Origin: Niallia nealsonii
GTDB lineage: Bacteria > Bacillota > Bacilli > Bacillales > Cytobacillaceae
Assembly: GCF_002835805.1 (NCBI RefSeq)
Contig: NZ_PISE01000025.1
Coordinates: 24,917-88,916 of the forward strand
DNA length: 64,000 bases
Reading direction: 5' to 3'
Every line of letters begins with the position of its first letter. Positions within the stretch are counted from its first letter, which is position 1. Position numbers and translations under genes: made by a program. A model generated the notes under the pieces. It ran no database searches. It was given only the letters and a program-made list of their open reading frames with translations, and was not told the origin of the DNA. Of the stretch, positions 17,284 to 25,640 are shown piece after piece.

Positions 17284-17509
17284 TTGAATGACTTCATGTT
17301 ATCAAATTTTTCTGCATTCTTCAACCACTATTTTTTGACTTTAATGTGAAAGTTCTTTTTGCAAAGGTTTTTATCCTAGATTTATTTCCTTAAAGAAACT
17401 TTTTTTCCTACTTAATAATTGTATAGTTAAAGGAAAAAAGGTTGCTGTAGACCCACCTAAACTCATCCTGCTATGATGGACAAAGAGGATTTAAGACGGA
17501 GGAAAAAAT

Positions 17510-18379
17510 ATGGAACAAAAAAAATACAATGATTTGAAATTGGGTGAAAGAGGAGCCATTATCAGCATCATTGCCTACATATGTTTATCTGTTTTAAAAT
17601 ATTTAATTGGTCTAACAACACATTCAGAGGCGCTAAAAGCGGATGGATTAAATAACGCTACAGATATTGTTGCATCACTTGCGGTCTTGATTGGTTTAAA
17701 AATATCACAAAAACCTGCAGATGCAGATCATCGTTATGGCCATTGGAAATCAGAAACAGTCGCATCTATGATTGCTTCTTTTATTATGATGGCAGTCGGC
17801 CTTCAAGTGTTATATGGAGCAATAATTTCTGTATGGGAAGGAAAATCTGAATCTCCCGATGCTCTCGCTGCCGCAGTTGGCTTATTTTGTGCCGTCGTTA
17901 TGTATGTTGTCTATCGCTACAATAAAAAATTGGCCACAAAAATTAATAGCCAATCTGTTATGGCTGCCGCAAAAGACAATCTCTCCGACGCTTGGGTTGG
18001 TATTGGCACAGCGATTGGCATTATTGGATCGCAATTTCAACTTCCTTGGCTCGATCCGCTGGCCGCAGCAATTGTTGGCTTCCTTATTTGCAGAACCGCT
18101 TGGGAAATCTTCCGTGACGCTTCTCATTATTTAACAGATGGTTTTGATGAGGGCTTAATAAAAGAATACAAAGCAACTATTCTAAATACATTTGGAGTAA
18201 AAGGAGTAAAAGATATTCGAGCAAGAAACTATGGCAGCAACACCGTTGTAGATATTGTTATCCTTGTTAATTCCACTCTAGAGTTGCGCGATGCCCATGA
18301 TATTTCCACAAAAGTAGAAGACATTTTAATAGAAAAACATAATGTGTATGAAGTCCATGTACATGTAGAGCCTAATTAG
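17510..18379 (+). CDS. Cation diffusion facilitator (metal/proton antiporter)
   Basis: Metal exporter of 289 residues with six membrane helices and a cytoplasmic C-terminal domain. The helix II site has ADGLNNATDI (Asp, Asn and Asp where zinc exporters use HxxxD), helix V has KDNLSDAWV, and HRYGHWKSE follows helix II. The N-N/D pattern matches manganese exporters of the MneP/MneS type, which is a reasonable but not proven assignment. C-terminal VHVHVEP ends the metal-binding domain. GGAGG-type site, own terminator. Confidence 0.92.
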   Translation: MEQKKYNDLKLGERGAIISIIAYICLSVLKYLIGLTTHSEALKADGLNNATDIVASLAVLIGLKISQKPADADHRYGHWKSETVASMIASFIMMAVGLQVLYGAIISVWEGKSESPDALAAAVGLFCAVVMYVVYRYNKKLATKINSQSVMAAAKDNLSDAWVGIGTAIGIIGSQFQLPWLDPLAAAIVGFLICRTAWEIFRDASHYLTDGFDEGLIKEYKATILNTFGVKGVKDIRARNYGSNTVVDIVILVNSTLELRDAHDISTKVEDILIEKHNVYEVHVHVEPN

Positions 18380-18410
18380 CAGCAAACAGCGCAGCTTTTT
18401 AATCTAGATA

Positions 18411-18449
18411 AAAAAACGGATAAGCGCTAAATCTACTTATCCGTTTTTG
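18411..18449 (+). terminator. Terminator of the CDF gene
   Basis: AAAAAACGGATAAG / CTTATCCGTTTTT stem with T run; A-rich 5' side makes it bidirectional with the minus-strand pseudogene. Confidence 0.9.
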
Positions 18450-18454
18450 ACAGA

Positions 18455-18660
18455 TTACTCTCCTTCTTTCCCAACTGGCTTTCCTGCTTCAAGCCGTACT
18501 TTGCTTCCAACTAGAAAGAAACTTTGTATAAATAATAAAATGCCTGTAAATATAAGGAGCCATTCTATTTTGATAATACCGGCAATCGGAATACCATTTT
18601 CCCTACTGTTGCATATTTCTCCCCTAACATTTTGCCACTATACAAGTATTTCTCTTCCAT
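18455..18660 (-). pseudogene. Small membrane protein gene with a -1 frameshift
   Basis: Starts at ATG 18660 behind GGGGAACAGGAA: MEEKYLYSGKMLGEKYATVGK. The frame then breaks at a short A run (near 18595); reading on in the next frame gives GIPIAGIIKIEWLLIFTGIL and FIQSFFLVGSKVRLEAG, ending KPVGKEGE, stop at 18455. One extra A would join both parts into a 68-residue one-helix protein. It may be a true pseudogene or a sequencing error. Family not recognised. Confidence 0.6.
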
Positions 18661-18785
18661 TTCCTGTTCCCCTCTATGCCGCTTCTCTGAAAAAACGATT
18701 GTTTTTGCCTTTCCATAAAAGTGTTAGGATATCTATTAATCCATGATATAATCTTAATTATCTTTGCTTTTAAGGAGAATTATTT

Positions 18786-19139
18786 ATGATTTACACAAGT
18801 GGAATTGTCGATTTTTATTATCGAACAACCAAATCGCCTACATATAAACAATATATCACGAATAAAATTAATAAAATCAAAAATCCTTATGGAGATAAAT
18901 TTAAAGTTCTTGCTATTTCCGAACCTTTTGAAAAAAATAATCAAATATATGTAAGGATTTCCTGCTCCTTTCAAATATATATGCAAGAAAGCTATTATCG
19001 TAAAAGTTTGGAAGATTATGTTGGCCAAGTATTTCCTACATTAAAAGAAAGACTTTCATCAGACGTCATTTCTACAAAAGTGCATAATCTTGCAAAAGCG
19101 CATGATATAAAAGAAAAAAAAAGAAAAAAGCATGTCTAA
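18786..19139 (+). CDS. Hypothetical protein (117 aa)
   Basis: Soluble, strongly basic protein of 117 residues. TAAGGAG lies seven bases before the ATG. It reads MIYTSGIVDFYYRTTKSPTY at the N-terminus and ends in a Lys/Arg-rich tail (EKKRKKHV). A predicted mixed alpha/beta domain fills the middle. No family recognised. A second small gene with a TTG start follows after 45 bp. Confidence 0.75.
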   Translation: MIYTSGIVDFYYRTTKSPTYKQYITNKINKIKNPYGDKFKVLAISEPFEKNNQIYVRISCSFQIYMQESYYRKSLEDYVGQVFPTLKERLSSDVISTKVHNLAKAHDIKEKKRKKHV

Positions 19140-19184
19140 ACTATTTTTCACCCTACCATCTATTACTGCAAAGGAGAATAGCAA

Positions 19185-19346
19185 TTGTTTTCATCCTATC
19201 TTTCATTCGTTTTACTTATCCTGTTCTTTTTTCTCCTTTATTTTCTTTTTAAAAAATTAGCAAAATCAATCGCTCTTTCCACCCTTTTACTCCTTAGCCT
19301 ACTCATTATGGCTATTGCTCTAATTTACCGCCATTACTTTTCTTAA
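19185..19346 (+). CDS. Small two-helix membrane protein (53 aa), TTG start
   Basis: A TTG codon at 19185 follows AAAGGAGAATAGCAA, an excellent site. The 53-residue product has two hydrophobic helices (about 5-22 and 28-46) separated by KKLAKS, ending YRHYFS. It likely forms an operon with the 117-residue gene. No family recognised. Downstream (19347-19615) there is a short coding-like frame at 19363-19440 (KKRSYDQIEWSLEVILLFGC) that has a good GGGAGAGG site but only an ATA codon where a start should be. Confidence 0.6.
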   Translation: MFSSYLSFVLLILFFFLLYFLFKKLAKSIALSTLLLLSLLIMAIALIYRHYFS

Positions 19347-19615
19347 AAAGGGAGAGGATACTATAAAAAAACGCTCATATGATCAGATAGAATGGAGCTT
19401 AGAAGTGATACTTCTTTTCGGTTGTTTTTTAAGTTATTGAATTAATAAGCAAAAGGAAAAATGTTTATCTGCAAATTTTCTAGCAGTTGCTCCCTTGCAA
19501 ACCTCATTTCCTCTCCACCCTTTTTTATTTTCTAAACTTTTATAAAATTTCTTCTATCACTCCAGAAAAAAGATGATATACTACTTAATATTATGTTGTA
19601 AAAGGATGGATAAAA

Positions 19616-20128
19616 ATGATCAGAGACATGCAAGAAAAAGATCTGCCAGAAGTATTGGAAATTTATAATGATGCGATTATCCATACGACTGCAGTCTACA
19701 GTTATACTCCTCAAACACTCAAAGATAGACAACTTTGGTATAAACAAAAACTAGAGGATGGTTATCCTGTACTTGTTTTTGAAGAAAATAATATCGTGAT
19801 GGGCTTTGCCACATATGGCCAATTTCGTCCTTGGCCTGGTTTTAAATATACAATTGAACATTCTGTTTATGTACATAAGGAGTTTCGAAAAAAAGGAATT
19901 GGCACAAAATTATTAAAAGCATTAATTGCCGTTGCCGAATCACAAAAGTATGCAACCCTTATAGCTGGCATTGATGCAAACAATGAAAAAAGCATTTTAG
20001 CTCATACAAAATTAGGATTCTATCATGCAGGAACAATTAAACGAGCAGGCTATAAATTTGAAAAATGGTTAGACCTCAGCTTTTATCAATTAGATTTACA
20101 AGGCCCTGATCATCCTACTGAAAATTAA
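19616..20128 (+). CDS. GNAT N-acetyltransferase (phosphinothricin acetyltransferase-like)
   Basis: Acetyl-CoA dependent N-acetyltransferase, 170 residues. It opens IRDMQEKDLPEVLEIYNDAI and contains SVYVHKEFRKKGIGTKLLKA (acetyl-CoA loop RKKGIGTKL), then GIDANNEKSILAHTKLGFYHAG: all typical of the PAT/YwnH branch, which acetylates phosphinothricin or methionine sulfoximine-like compounds. The natural substrate is unknown. AAAGGATGG site; strong terminator after it. Confidence 0.92.
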   Translation: MIRDMQEKDLPEVLEIYNDAIIHTTAVYSYTPQTLKDRQLWYKQKLEDGYPVLVFEENNIVMGFATYGQFRPWPGFKYTIEHSVYVHKEFRKKGIGTKLLKALIAVAESQKYATLIAGIDANNEKSILAHTKLGFYHAGTIKRAGYKFEKWLDLSFYQLDLQGPDHPTEN

Positions 20129-20180
20129 ACAAGCTGCTTTTCATAAGACAATTCGTCCTATGAAAAGCAGCTTGTTTTTA
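20127..20180 (+). terminator. Terminator of the GNAT gene
   Basis: Long arms AAACAAGCTGCTTTTCATA / TATGAAAAGCAGCTTGTTT with T run. Confidence 0.92.
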
Positions 20181-20378
20181 TAATTAATCTCTCTTTATTT
20201 CATTAATTATAAAGATTATCACACGAGAAACAGAAAAAATACTAAAATCACCTAAATAATCTACATCTTGTATTTTTCGATGCGTAAAATTAAATAGCGA
20301 TAGGTTAAATTAGCCAAGTTCTGTTTTTTTGCATTACTGGTTCATTTTAATCCATGCTAATAAATGGAGGTGAAAAAA

Positions 20379-20519
20379 ATGCAAAACAGAAATCCCGTTG
20401 AGTTTACTGGCAAAGTGCTTGATCAGCGAAATGATTTAACAACACCAGCAGAAGATAGTACTTCATTTCCACAAAAACCGAAGCATATACCAATTTCCTC
20501 ATCCCCCAAAAAAAAGTAA
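20379..20519 (+). CDS. Small hypothetical protein (46 aa)
   Basis: ATG at 20379 behind AATGGAGGTG. The 46-residue product begins MQNRNPVEFTGKVLDQRNDL and ends in a proline/lysine-rich tail. It is hydrophilic and probably unstructured, in the style of small sporulation-associated proteins, but no family is recognised. Confidence 0.55.
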   Translation: MQNRNPVEFTGKVLDQRNDLTTPAEDSTSFPQKPKHIPISSSPKKK

Positions 20520-20587
20520 ATATGCAGTCTTAATAAGGTATCTTTTTTATAGGAAGATGAGTTTCGCGTATGCTCCCATCATTAATA

Positions 20588-20641
20588 CAGCCAATAAGCA
20601 AATAAGAACCGTTTAAAATGTTCTCATTTGCTTATTGGCTA
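20588..20641. repeat. Long hairpin between convergent genes
   Basis: AGCCAATAAGCAAAT...AGAAC and GTTCT...ATTTGCTTATTGGCT form a stem of about 20 bp. No strong T-run, but the position between convergent genes suggests termination or transcript protection. Confidence 0.6.
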
Positions 20642-20692
20642 CTATCTTCTAACAGGTTAAATAGTTTTTCTATCACTAGACGCTTTCCTTAA

Positions 20693-20998
20693 TTAGCTGA
20701 CTAGCTTTACAAGCATATGCGCCAATTTATGTTGCTCCTCTTTATTGCCTGCTTTCCAAAGTTCTTGCAGCAATTTTTCTTCACGATTTTGCGGCTCCTC
20801 TTTATTTGCAAGATAATCGCCGATCTTTTGCGCTGCTTTTGCTAACTGTTCTTCATCAAGACCAAGTTTTTCTGCTTTCGCTACTTTATCTGCCAAAAAA
20901 CTTTTGAATTCTGTAAAATTTTCCAAAATGGCTTCTTTTTCTTTGCTATCCATCTGATCCAGCTTATTATCTACTTTGCTTGCAATATTTTTTTCCAT
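20693..20998 (-). CDS. DUF3243 family protein
   Basis: 101-residue cytoplasmic protein. The start at 20998 has AAGGAGG upstream (a longer frame to 21064 does not). The segment EEPQNREEKLLQELWKAGNK then EEQHKLAHMLVKLV is the hallmark of DUF3243 (YmfJ-like), a small helical family of Firmicutes with no known function. Monocistronic. Confidence 0.88.
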   Translation of the reverse strand: MEKNIASKVDNKLDQMDSKEKEAILENFTEFKSFLADKVAKAEKLGLDEEQLAKAAQKIGDYLANKEEPQNREEKLLQELWKAGNKEEQHKLAHMLVKLVS

Positions 20999-21093
20999 CT
21001 TGTGTTCCTCCTTTATTTGATAATCTATTGTAGCTATTCCCGAATACTTAAAGGCGAAACTCAAAGGATATATTTACCAAAATAGAAACTGAT

Positions 21094-21414
21094 CTATTCT
21101 GCCTCTTCAAAGTACAATGGATAATGAAGTTCACATCTGTCATTAAATTTCGCTCCGCAATTCAAACAAGCATTCATGTTTTTATATGCTTCAATAGTAT
21201 GTTCCATTTTGCATACACCGCATAAAATCGCTTTTTCATTAAATTGCTGCTTCGGCCACCTTTCGATTGGATGATTGGCTTCTTCTTCATGACATTTATA
21301 ACAAGGATAATAATGATTGCAGCAAAAAAATTTAATCGCAATAACATCCACCTCTCCATGATAATGAATGCACCTTGTTTCCTTATCCACTGGAAAACCA
21401 AATATTTTTTTCAT
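21094..21414 (-). CDS. CHY zinc finger protein
   Basis: Zinc-binding protein of about 106 residues. It has CIHYHGEVDVIAIKFFCC, then YPCYKCHEE, CGVCKMEHTI and ACLNCGAKF, the ordered Cys/His pairs of a CHY zinc finger. The start at 21414 (MKKIFGFPV) gives the usual N-terminus; a start at 21447 is also open and neither has a perfect site. The function in bacteria is unknown. Confidence 0.85.
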   Translation of the reverse strand: MKKIFGFPVDKETRCIHYHGEVDVIAIKFFCCNHYYPCYKCHEEEANHPIERWPKQQFNEKAILCGVCKMEHTIEAYKNMNACLNCGAKFNDRCELHYPLYFEEAE

Positions 21415-21546
21415 CTCTTCTTTTCTCTCCCTACTATTCCATTCCATAATCTCTATCTTAATTCAATACAACATATTAAGTATAATGTAGGATAGATTTT
21501 TAGTGATTAGGAAATAGTAAAAAAAAAACATGGAGGCTAATTTATT

Positions 21547-22548
21547 ATGAATGAGAATCAAATACCTATTACATCCTCAGAATTAGCTAATTTATGGATG
21601 GCTTATCAAGAAAAAACAATGATTATAAGAATATTGACTCATTTTATTGAACATGCTGCCGGAGAAGAAAAAGAATTTTTACTATCACACTTTCAGCAAT
21701 CAGAAAAACATGTAGCTAAAATAGTAAATATTTTACAGAGTGAAGGTGCTGCTACTCCTCTCGGCTTTACAGAACAAGATGTGCATAAAGGTTCCCCAAA
21801 ATTATTTGATTTTTATTATGATATGATTTATTTGCATATGATGACAAAACTAGAAAGCAGCTTATATGCACTCTTCGCTAGCATGTCCTATCGAAAAGAC
21901 ATTGATGATTTATTTATGGCTTTTACGGCACATTCACAAGCTATGAACAATACTACAACACAATTTCTTCTGCAAAAGGGCATTTTAGCAAGACCGCCTT
22001 TTGTTACCATGCCAAAAGAAGTAAGCTTTGTAAAAGACAAACAATACATGAATGGGTTTCATTTGTTCAGTGACACAAGATCCTTAAATACCGTTGAAGT
22101 TTCCCTTATTCATCATACAATTGAGACAAATCTCGTCGGAATGCAGCTGATGATTGGATTTGCACAGACTGCATCGACACAGGAAGTAAAGGAATATTTA
22201 GTAAAAGGAATGAACTTATCAAAAAAAATAGAAATTAATTTAGGAGAATTCCTTCGACAAAGCTATATTGAACCACCGGCAACACATGCAGGAAAAACGA
22301 CAACATCCAAAACTCCGCCATTTTCTGAAAAATTAATGCTTTATAATACAAGTTTATTAACATCCTTTGGGCTTGGAAGCAACGCCTTAGGTGGAGCATT
22401 CAGTCTTCGAAATGATCTGCCAGCCAAAATGACGCTTTTGGCAAACGACATATATTCTTTCGCTAGAAAAGGTGGGGAAATTTTAATTAAAAACGGCTGG
22501 ATGGAAGAGCCGCCACAAATCGAAGATCGAAAAAAGCTTACTAAATAA
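21547..22548 (+). CDS. DUF3231 family protein
   Basis: 333-residue protein built from two similar all-helical halves (about 1-165 and 170-333), as in DUF3231. It resembles a ferritin-like bundle: FIEHAAGEEKEFLLSHF in the first half and IETNLVGMQLMIGFAQTAS in the second. Function unknown; relatives are common in spore formers. An A-rich TGGAGG site precedes the ATG. Confidence 0.85.
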   Translation: MNENQIPITSSELANLWMAYQEKTMIIRILTHFIEHAAGEEKEFLLSHFQQSEKHVAKIVNILQSEGAATPLGFTEQDVHKGSPKLFDFYYDMIYLHMMTKLESSLYALFASMSYRKDIDDLFMAFTAHSQAMNNTTTQFLLQKGILARPPFVTMPKEVSFVKDKQYMNGFHLFSDTRSLNTVEVSLIHHTIETNLVGMQLMIGFAQTASTQEVKEYLVKGMNLSKKIEINLGEFLRQSYIEPPATHAGKTTTSKTPPFSEKLMLYNTSLLTSFGLGSNALGGAFSLRNDLPAKMTLLANDIYSFARKGGEILIKNGWMEEPPQIEDRKKLTK

Positions 22549-22652
22549 TCATATCTTTAAATAAGTTTTGTGACGGTTCTTATTCTAACTAAAATCGGCA
22601 GATGGGAATGGAAGAGCCTATCCCAAAAAGTCCTTTTCAACTTTTTTGATTT

Positions 22653-22681
22653 TCTAACTAGCTGATCAGCTAGTTTTTTTG
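22653..22681 (+). terminator. Terminator after the DUF3231 gene
   Basis: AACTAGCTGATCAGCTAGTT, a perfect palindrome, followed by T7. Confidence 0.85.
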
Positions 22682-22764
22682 CTATTGGCAGGCTTAATTG
22701 ACTCCGTTTTCAGTTATGCACTATAGTTAAATGGAACATTCATTACATAGAGGGGGAACTTAGA

Positions 22765-23507
22765 ATGAAGTATCTATAGGCATTTCCGTGCAAATTCTTT
22801 TGTCTGTTATTGTGCCGATTATTTTACTTGTTATTTTCCAGAGAAAAAATGGCTTTCATGGAAATCTTTTAGGATGGGTGTATTGATTTTTTTCGTCTCT
22901 TCACAAGTATTAGAAAAAATTCTCCATATTGCTGTCCTTGCCCCAACAGGAACACAGTTAAAATGGAGTGCAAATCCTTATTTATTTGCATTATACGGTG
23001 GTTTAGCCGCTGGCATTTTTGAAGAAATAGGACGTTTTTTTGCTTTTAAACTCTTATTAAAAAAGAATCATCAATACAGAGATGGTCTTTCATATGGTTT
23101 AGGGCATGATGGAATAGAAGCTATTTTAATTAGGGGAGTATCTGCTCTAAGTTCTATTATTTTGTATAGCATGGTCCAATCAGGGGCTTTAAGCAACGTA
23201 GGTGGATCACAAATTCCCAAAGAACAACTTGCTGCCATCCAAACGCAATTTGCTGATGCGCATTTTTGCATTATCCTTACATATCGCATTATCCTTAGCT
23301 GTTCTTTACGGCGTTAAACAAAATCAATTTAAATACATTTTATATGCAATTATTTTTCATGCAATAGTAAATTTCTTGCCTGCATTATATCAAGCAGGCG
23401 TAATAGAAAATTTCTTATTGATTGAATTATTGCTTCTTATTGTAGCTATCTTCTGCATCTACTTTATCGTAAAAATAAAAAATAAATTTACAGATACAAT
23501 CAAATAA
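22765..23507 (+). pseudogene. YhfC family intramembrane protease gene with several frameshifts
   Basis: AGAGGGGGAACTT precedes ATG 22765, but the frame stops after four codons. Shifting gives VSIGISVQILLSVIVPIILL, a second shift near 22875 leads into the long middle part (LFALYGGLAAGIFEEIGRF, the EE motif of the YhfC/CPBP-like membrane fold, then LSYGLGHDGIEAILIRG), and a third near 23270 leads into LHIALSLAVLYGVKQNQF to the end at 23507. All pieces align to one YhfC-type multi-helix protein of about 245 residues. Three lesions make a real pseudogene more likely than one sequencing error. Confidence 0.82.
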
Positions 23508-23540
23508 TCCATTTTTCACTTTTCATTATTATAATAAAAC

Positions 23541-23590
23541 AACAGGCTCATTCGATTCGGTCATTAAACAGACGAATCGAATGAGCCCAT
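23541..23590 (-). terminator. Terminator of the 94-codon gene
   Basis: Minus strand GGGCTCATTCGATTCG / CGAATCGAATGAGCC stem followed by TGTTGTTTTATT. Confidence 0.85.
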
Positions 23591-23593
23591 TCA

Positions 23594-23878
23594 TTAATTT
23601 AATTTATAATTATATTTTTTATTAACTTTTTCGGCAATTGTTTCAAGAAAATGATCAACTGTCATATTTTCCACTCTTTTTGTATACCAATCCAATCTAG
23701 CCCCTTTATTTTCACCACGAAATTCAAACAATAATGGAATAAATTTTTTGCGAGTTGGAGTATAATCAAAGTGAATAAACAAGTGATTTCCCTTGGAGCA
23801 TTCAAGCAATACTTTATAATGAGGTTTATCATTTACCGCATCTGGTTCAAACTTCACTTTTTTTATTTTCGCTAACAT
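23594..23878 (-). CDS. Hypothetical protein (94 aa)
   Basis: 94-residue soluble protein, AAAGGAG before the ATG and a strong terminator behind. It reads MLAKIKKVKFEPDAVNDKPH, has a beta-rich middle (HLFIHFDYTPTRKKFIPLLF) and a helical basic end. No family recognised. Confidence 0.7.
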   Translation of the reverse strand: MLAKIKKVKFEPDAVNDKPHYKVLLECSKGNHLFIHFDYTPTRKKFIPLLFEFRGENKGARLDWYTKRVENMTVDHFLETIAEKVNKKYNYKLN

Positions 23879-24265
23879 ATGGCATTCTCCTTTATTAAAA
23901 CAGATTAACTAACACAAATCGTTATTTCCCATATTTCTAGTACAGCCTCGAAAAAAAAGTTATGCTCAACCAGAATATTTTCTCCTAACCTCCAATCTAT
24001 CAATTATACCACAATATAATCTAAATACAAAAACAAAAAAACTTTATTTTTTCGTTTTTAAATTTTCATTTATTTCTCATTAAATTTTCATTTATTTTTA
24101 ATGAAATGATTTCACAAAACAAACATTTTATATTACTATTCTAAGAGGATGTTTTTTCTCCCTATACTATTATTTATTTTAATATGCTGTTTAACAATCA
24201 GTCTGCTAAGGATCCTTACTGTGCAAATAAGCGAGCTAAATCAATCATTTCAAGGAGTGTGTTGC
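23879..24265. other. AT-rich leader of the DedA gene
   Basis: No supported gene. Contains a direct repeat of TAAATTTTCATTTATTT (about 24057-24100). A frame open from 24149 leads into the DedA gene but its first 39 codons lack a binding site. Confidence 0.45.
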
Positions 24266-24880
24266 ATGGAAAATTGGATCACAAATACAATGGAGGAATT
24301 TGGGTATTTCGGCATTTTTTTGCTTATTACATTAGAAAATATCTTTCCTCCTATTCCATCAGAAGTTATTTTAACATTTGGTGGCTTTATGACTACAACA
24401 ACAAGTCTTTCTATAGCTGGCGTAGTAGCCGTTTCAACTCTTGGTTCTGTTGCTGGAGCAATTACTCTTTATTGGATCGGGTCCTTTCTTGATATGAATC
24501 GAATGGAAAAAATAATTAATAAATATGGCCATATCGTTCGCTTAACAAAGGAAGATTTGCATAAAGCAAATGGCTGGTTTACTAAATATGGAAATTGGAC
24601 TGTCTTTTTTTGCCGTTTTATCCCCCTTATTAGAAGTTTAATTTCCTTGCCTGCCGGAATGGCTCGCATGAATTTCGGCATCTTTTTGCTTCTTACTACA
24701 ATTGGAACGCTTATCTGGAATTTTATTTTAATTAAAATTGGCGCAATGGTAGGAGGATCTTGGGAAAATATCGTTCATTATATGAATGTTTATTCTAACA
24801 TTATCTACTTTTTAATTGCGTTTGCAGGAATAGCTGCTATCGTTTGGTTCATTCGCAAACGAGTTACAAAGCAGAATTAA
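24266..24880 (+). CDS. DedA family membrane protein
   Basis: Membrane protein of 204 residues, the normal family length. ATG at 24266 is chosen because CAAGGAGTG lies upstream. Landmarks: ENIFPPIPSEVILTFGGF (re-entrant loop with Pro-Glu), later FFCRFIPLIRSLISLPAGMA, the conserved Arg-rich DedA motif. DedA proteins move undecaprenyl phosphate or phospholipids across the membrane; the exact substrate is not predictable. A second DedA is at 58089. Confidence 0.92.
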   Translation: MENWITNTMEEFGYFGIFLLITLENIFPPIPSEVILTFGGFMTTTTSLSIAGVVAVSTLGSVAGAITLYWIGSFLDMNRMEKIINKYGHIVRLTKEDLHKANGWFTKYGNWTVFFCRFIPLIRSLISLPAGMARMNFGIFLLLTTIGTLIWNFILIKIGAMVGGSWENIVHYMNVYSNIIYFLIAFAGIAAIVWFIRKRVTKQN

Positions 24881-24884
24881 TAGA

Positions 24885-24935
24885 AAAGGAGCTATCCTAT
24901 AGGTCAAATTTTTGACTATAGGATGCTCCTTTTCT
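24885..24935. terminator. Terminator after the DedA gene
   Basis: AAAAGGAGC-ATCCTATAG / CTATAGGAT-GCTCCTTTT stem with T4C after it. Confidence 0.85.
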
Positions 24936-25040
24936 GCTTTAAAATACTAATATAAAAAATATACCATCGTTTTTACCGATTCCCCTATTTGCTAGATATG
25001 GATAAAAAAGCTAATTCTGCCCTTTTTCCTTGCAGCAGCT

Positions 25041-25640
25041 TTATTTAAACCAGCCCTTCTCCTTAAATCTTGAAATCGCTTCGATACGGTTTTTCACTTC
25101 TAATTTATCTAAAATCATGCTGATATAATTTCGCACCGTTCCAGTTTTGATGGAAAGCTCATCTGCTATTTCTTTTGTATTTTTGCCATCTGCAACTAAG
25201 CTAAGCACTTCTTTTTCCCGCTCTGTCAGAGGATTTTCTTCTTTGTACATATCATCGATTAATTCAGGGGCATAGATTCGGTTTCCCGTCATTACACTGC
25301 GAATGCTTGAAGCAAGCTCTTCACTGGGACTATCTTTCAACAAATAACCGCTCACCCCTGCTTTTAAAGCCCGCTCGAAATAGCCGGATCTCGCAAAAGT
25401 GGTTAAAATAATGACTTTACAGCTTTGCTCTTTCAATTCTTCTGCTGCCTCTAATCCTGTTTTGCCTGGCATCTCAATATCCATTATGCAAATATCCGGC
25501 CTTAGTTTTTTCACTAATTCAATAGCTTCCATTCCATTATTTGCTTTGCCGACCACCGTCATATCATCCTCTAAATCAAGCAATGAACCTAATGCACCTA
25601 AAAGCATACGCTGATCCTCTGCAATCACAATCTTTATCAT
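25041..25640 (-). CDS. desR: Response regulator of the membrane-fluidity system
   Basis: Transcription activator of 199 residues, NarL/LuxR type. The receiver has acidic Glu8-Asp9, phosphorylation site Asp54 (ICIMDIEMPG), and LLKDSPSEEL after the conserved Lys. The HTH is NPLTEREKEVLSLVADGKNT then VRNYISMILDKL. Length and the DesR-like sequence, with desK overlapping by ATGA and des upstream, support DesR. Phospho-DesR would bind the operator at 28062-28098 to activate des in the cold. Confidence 0.93.
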   Translation of the reverse strand: MIKIVIAEDQRMLLGALGSLLDLEDDMTVVGKANNGMEAIELVKKLRPDICIMDIEMPGKTGLEAAEELKEQSCKVIILTTFARSGYFERALKAGVSGYLLKDSPSEELASSIRSVMTGNRIYAPELIDDMYKEENPLTEREKEVLSLVADGKNTKEIADELSIKTGTVRNYISMILDKLEVKNRIEAISRFKEKGWFK

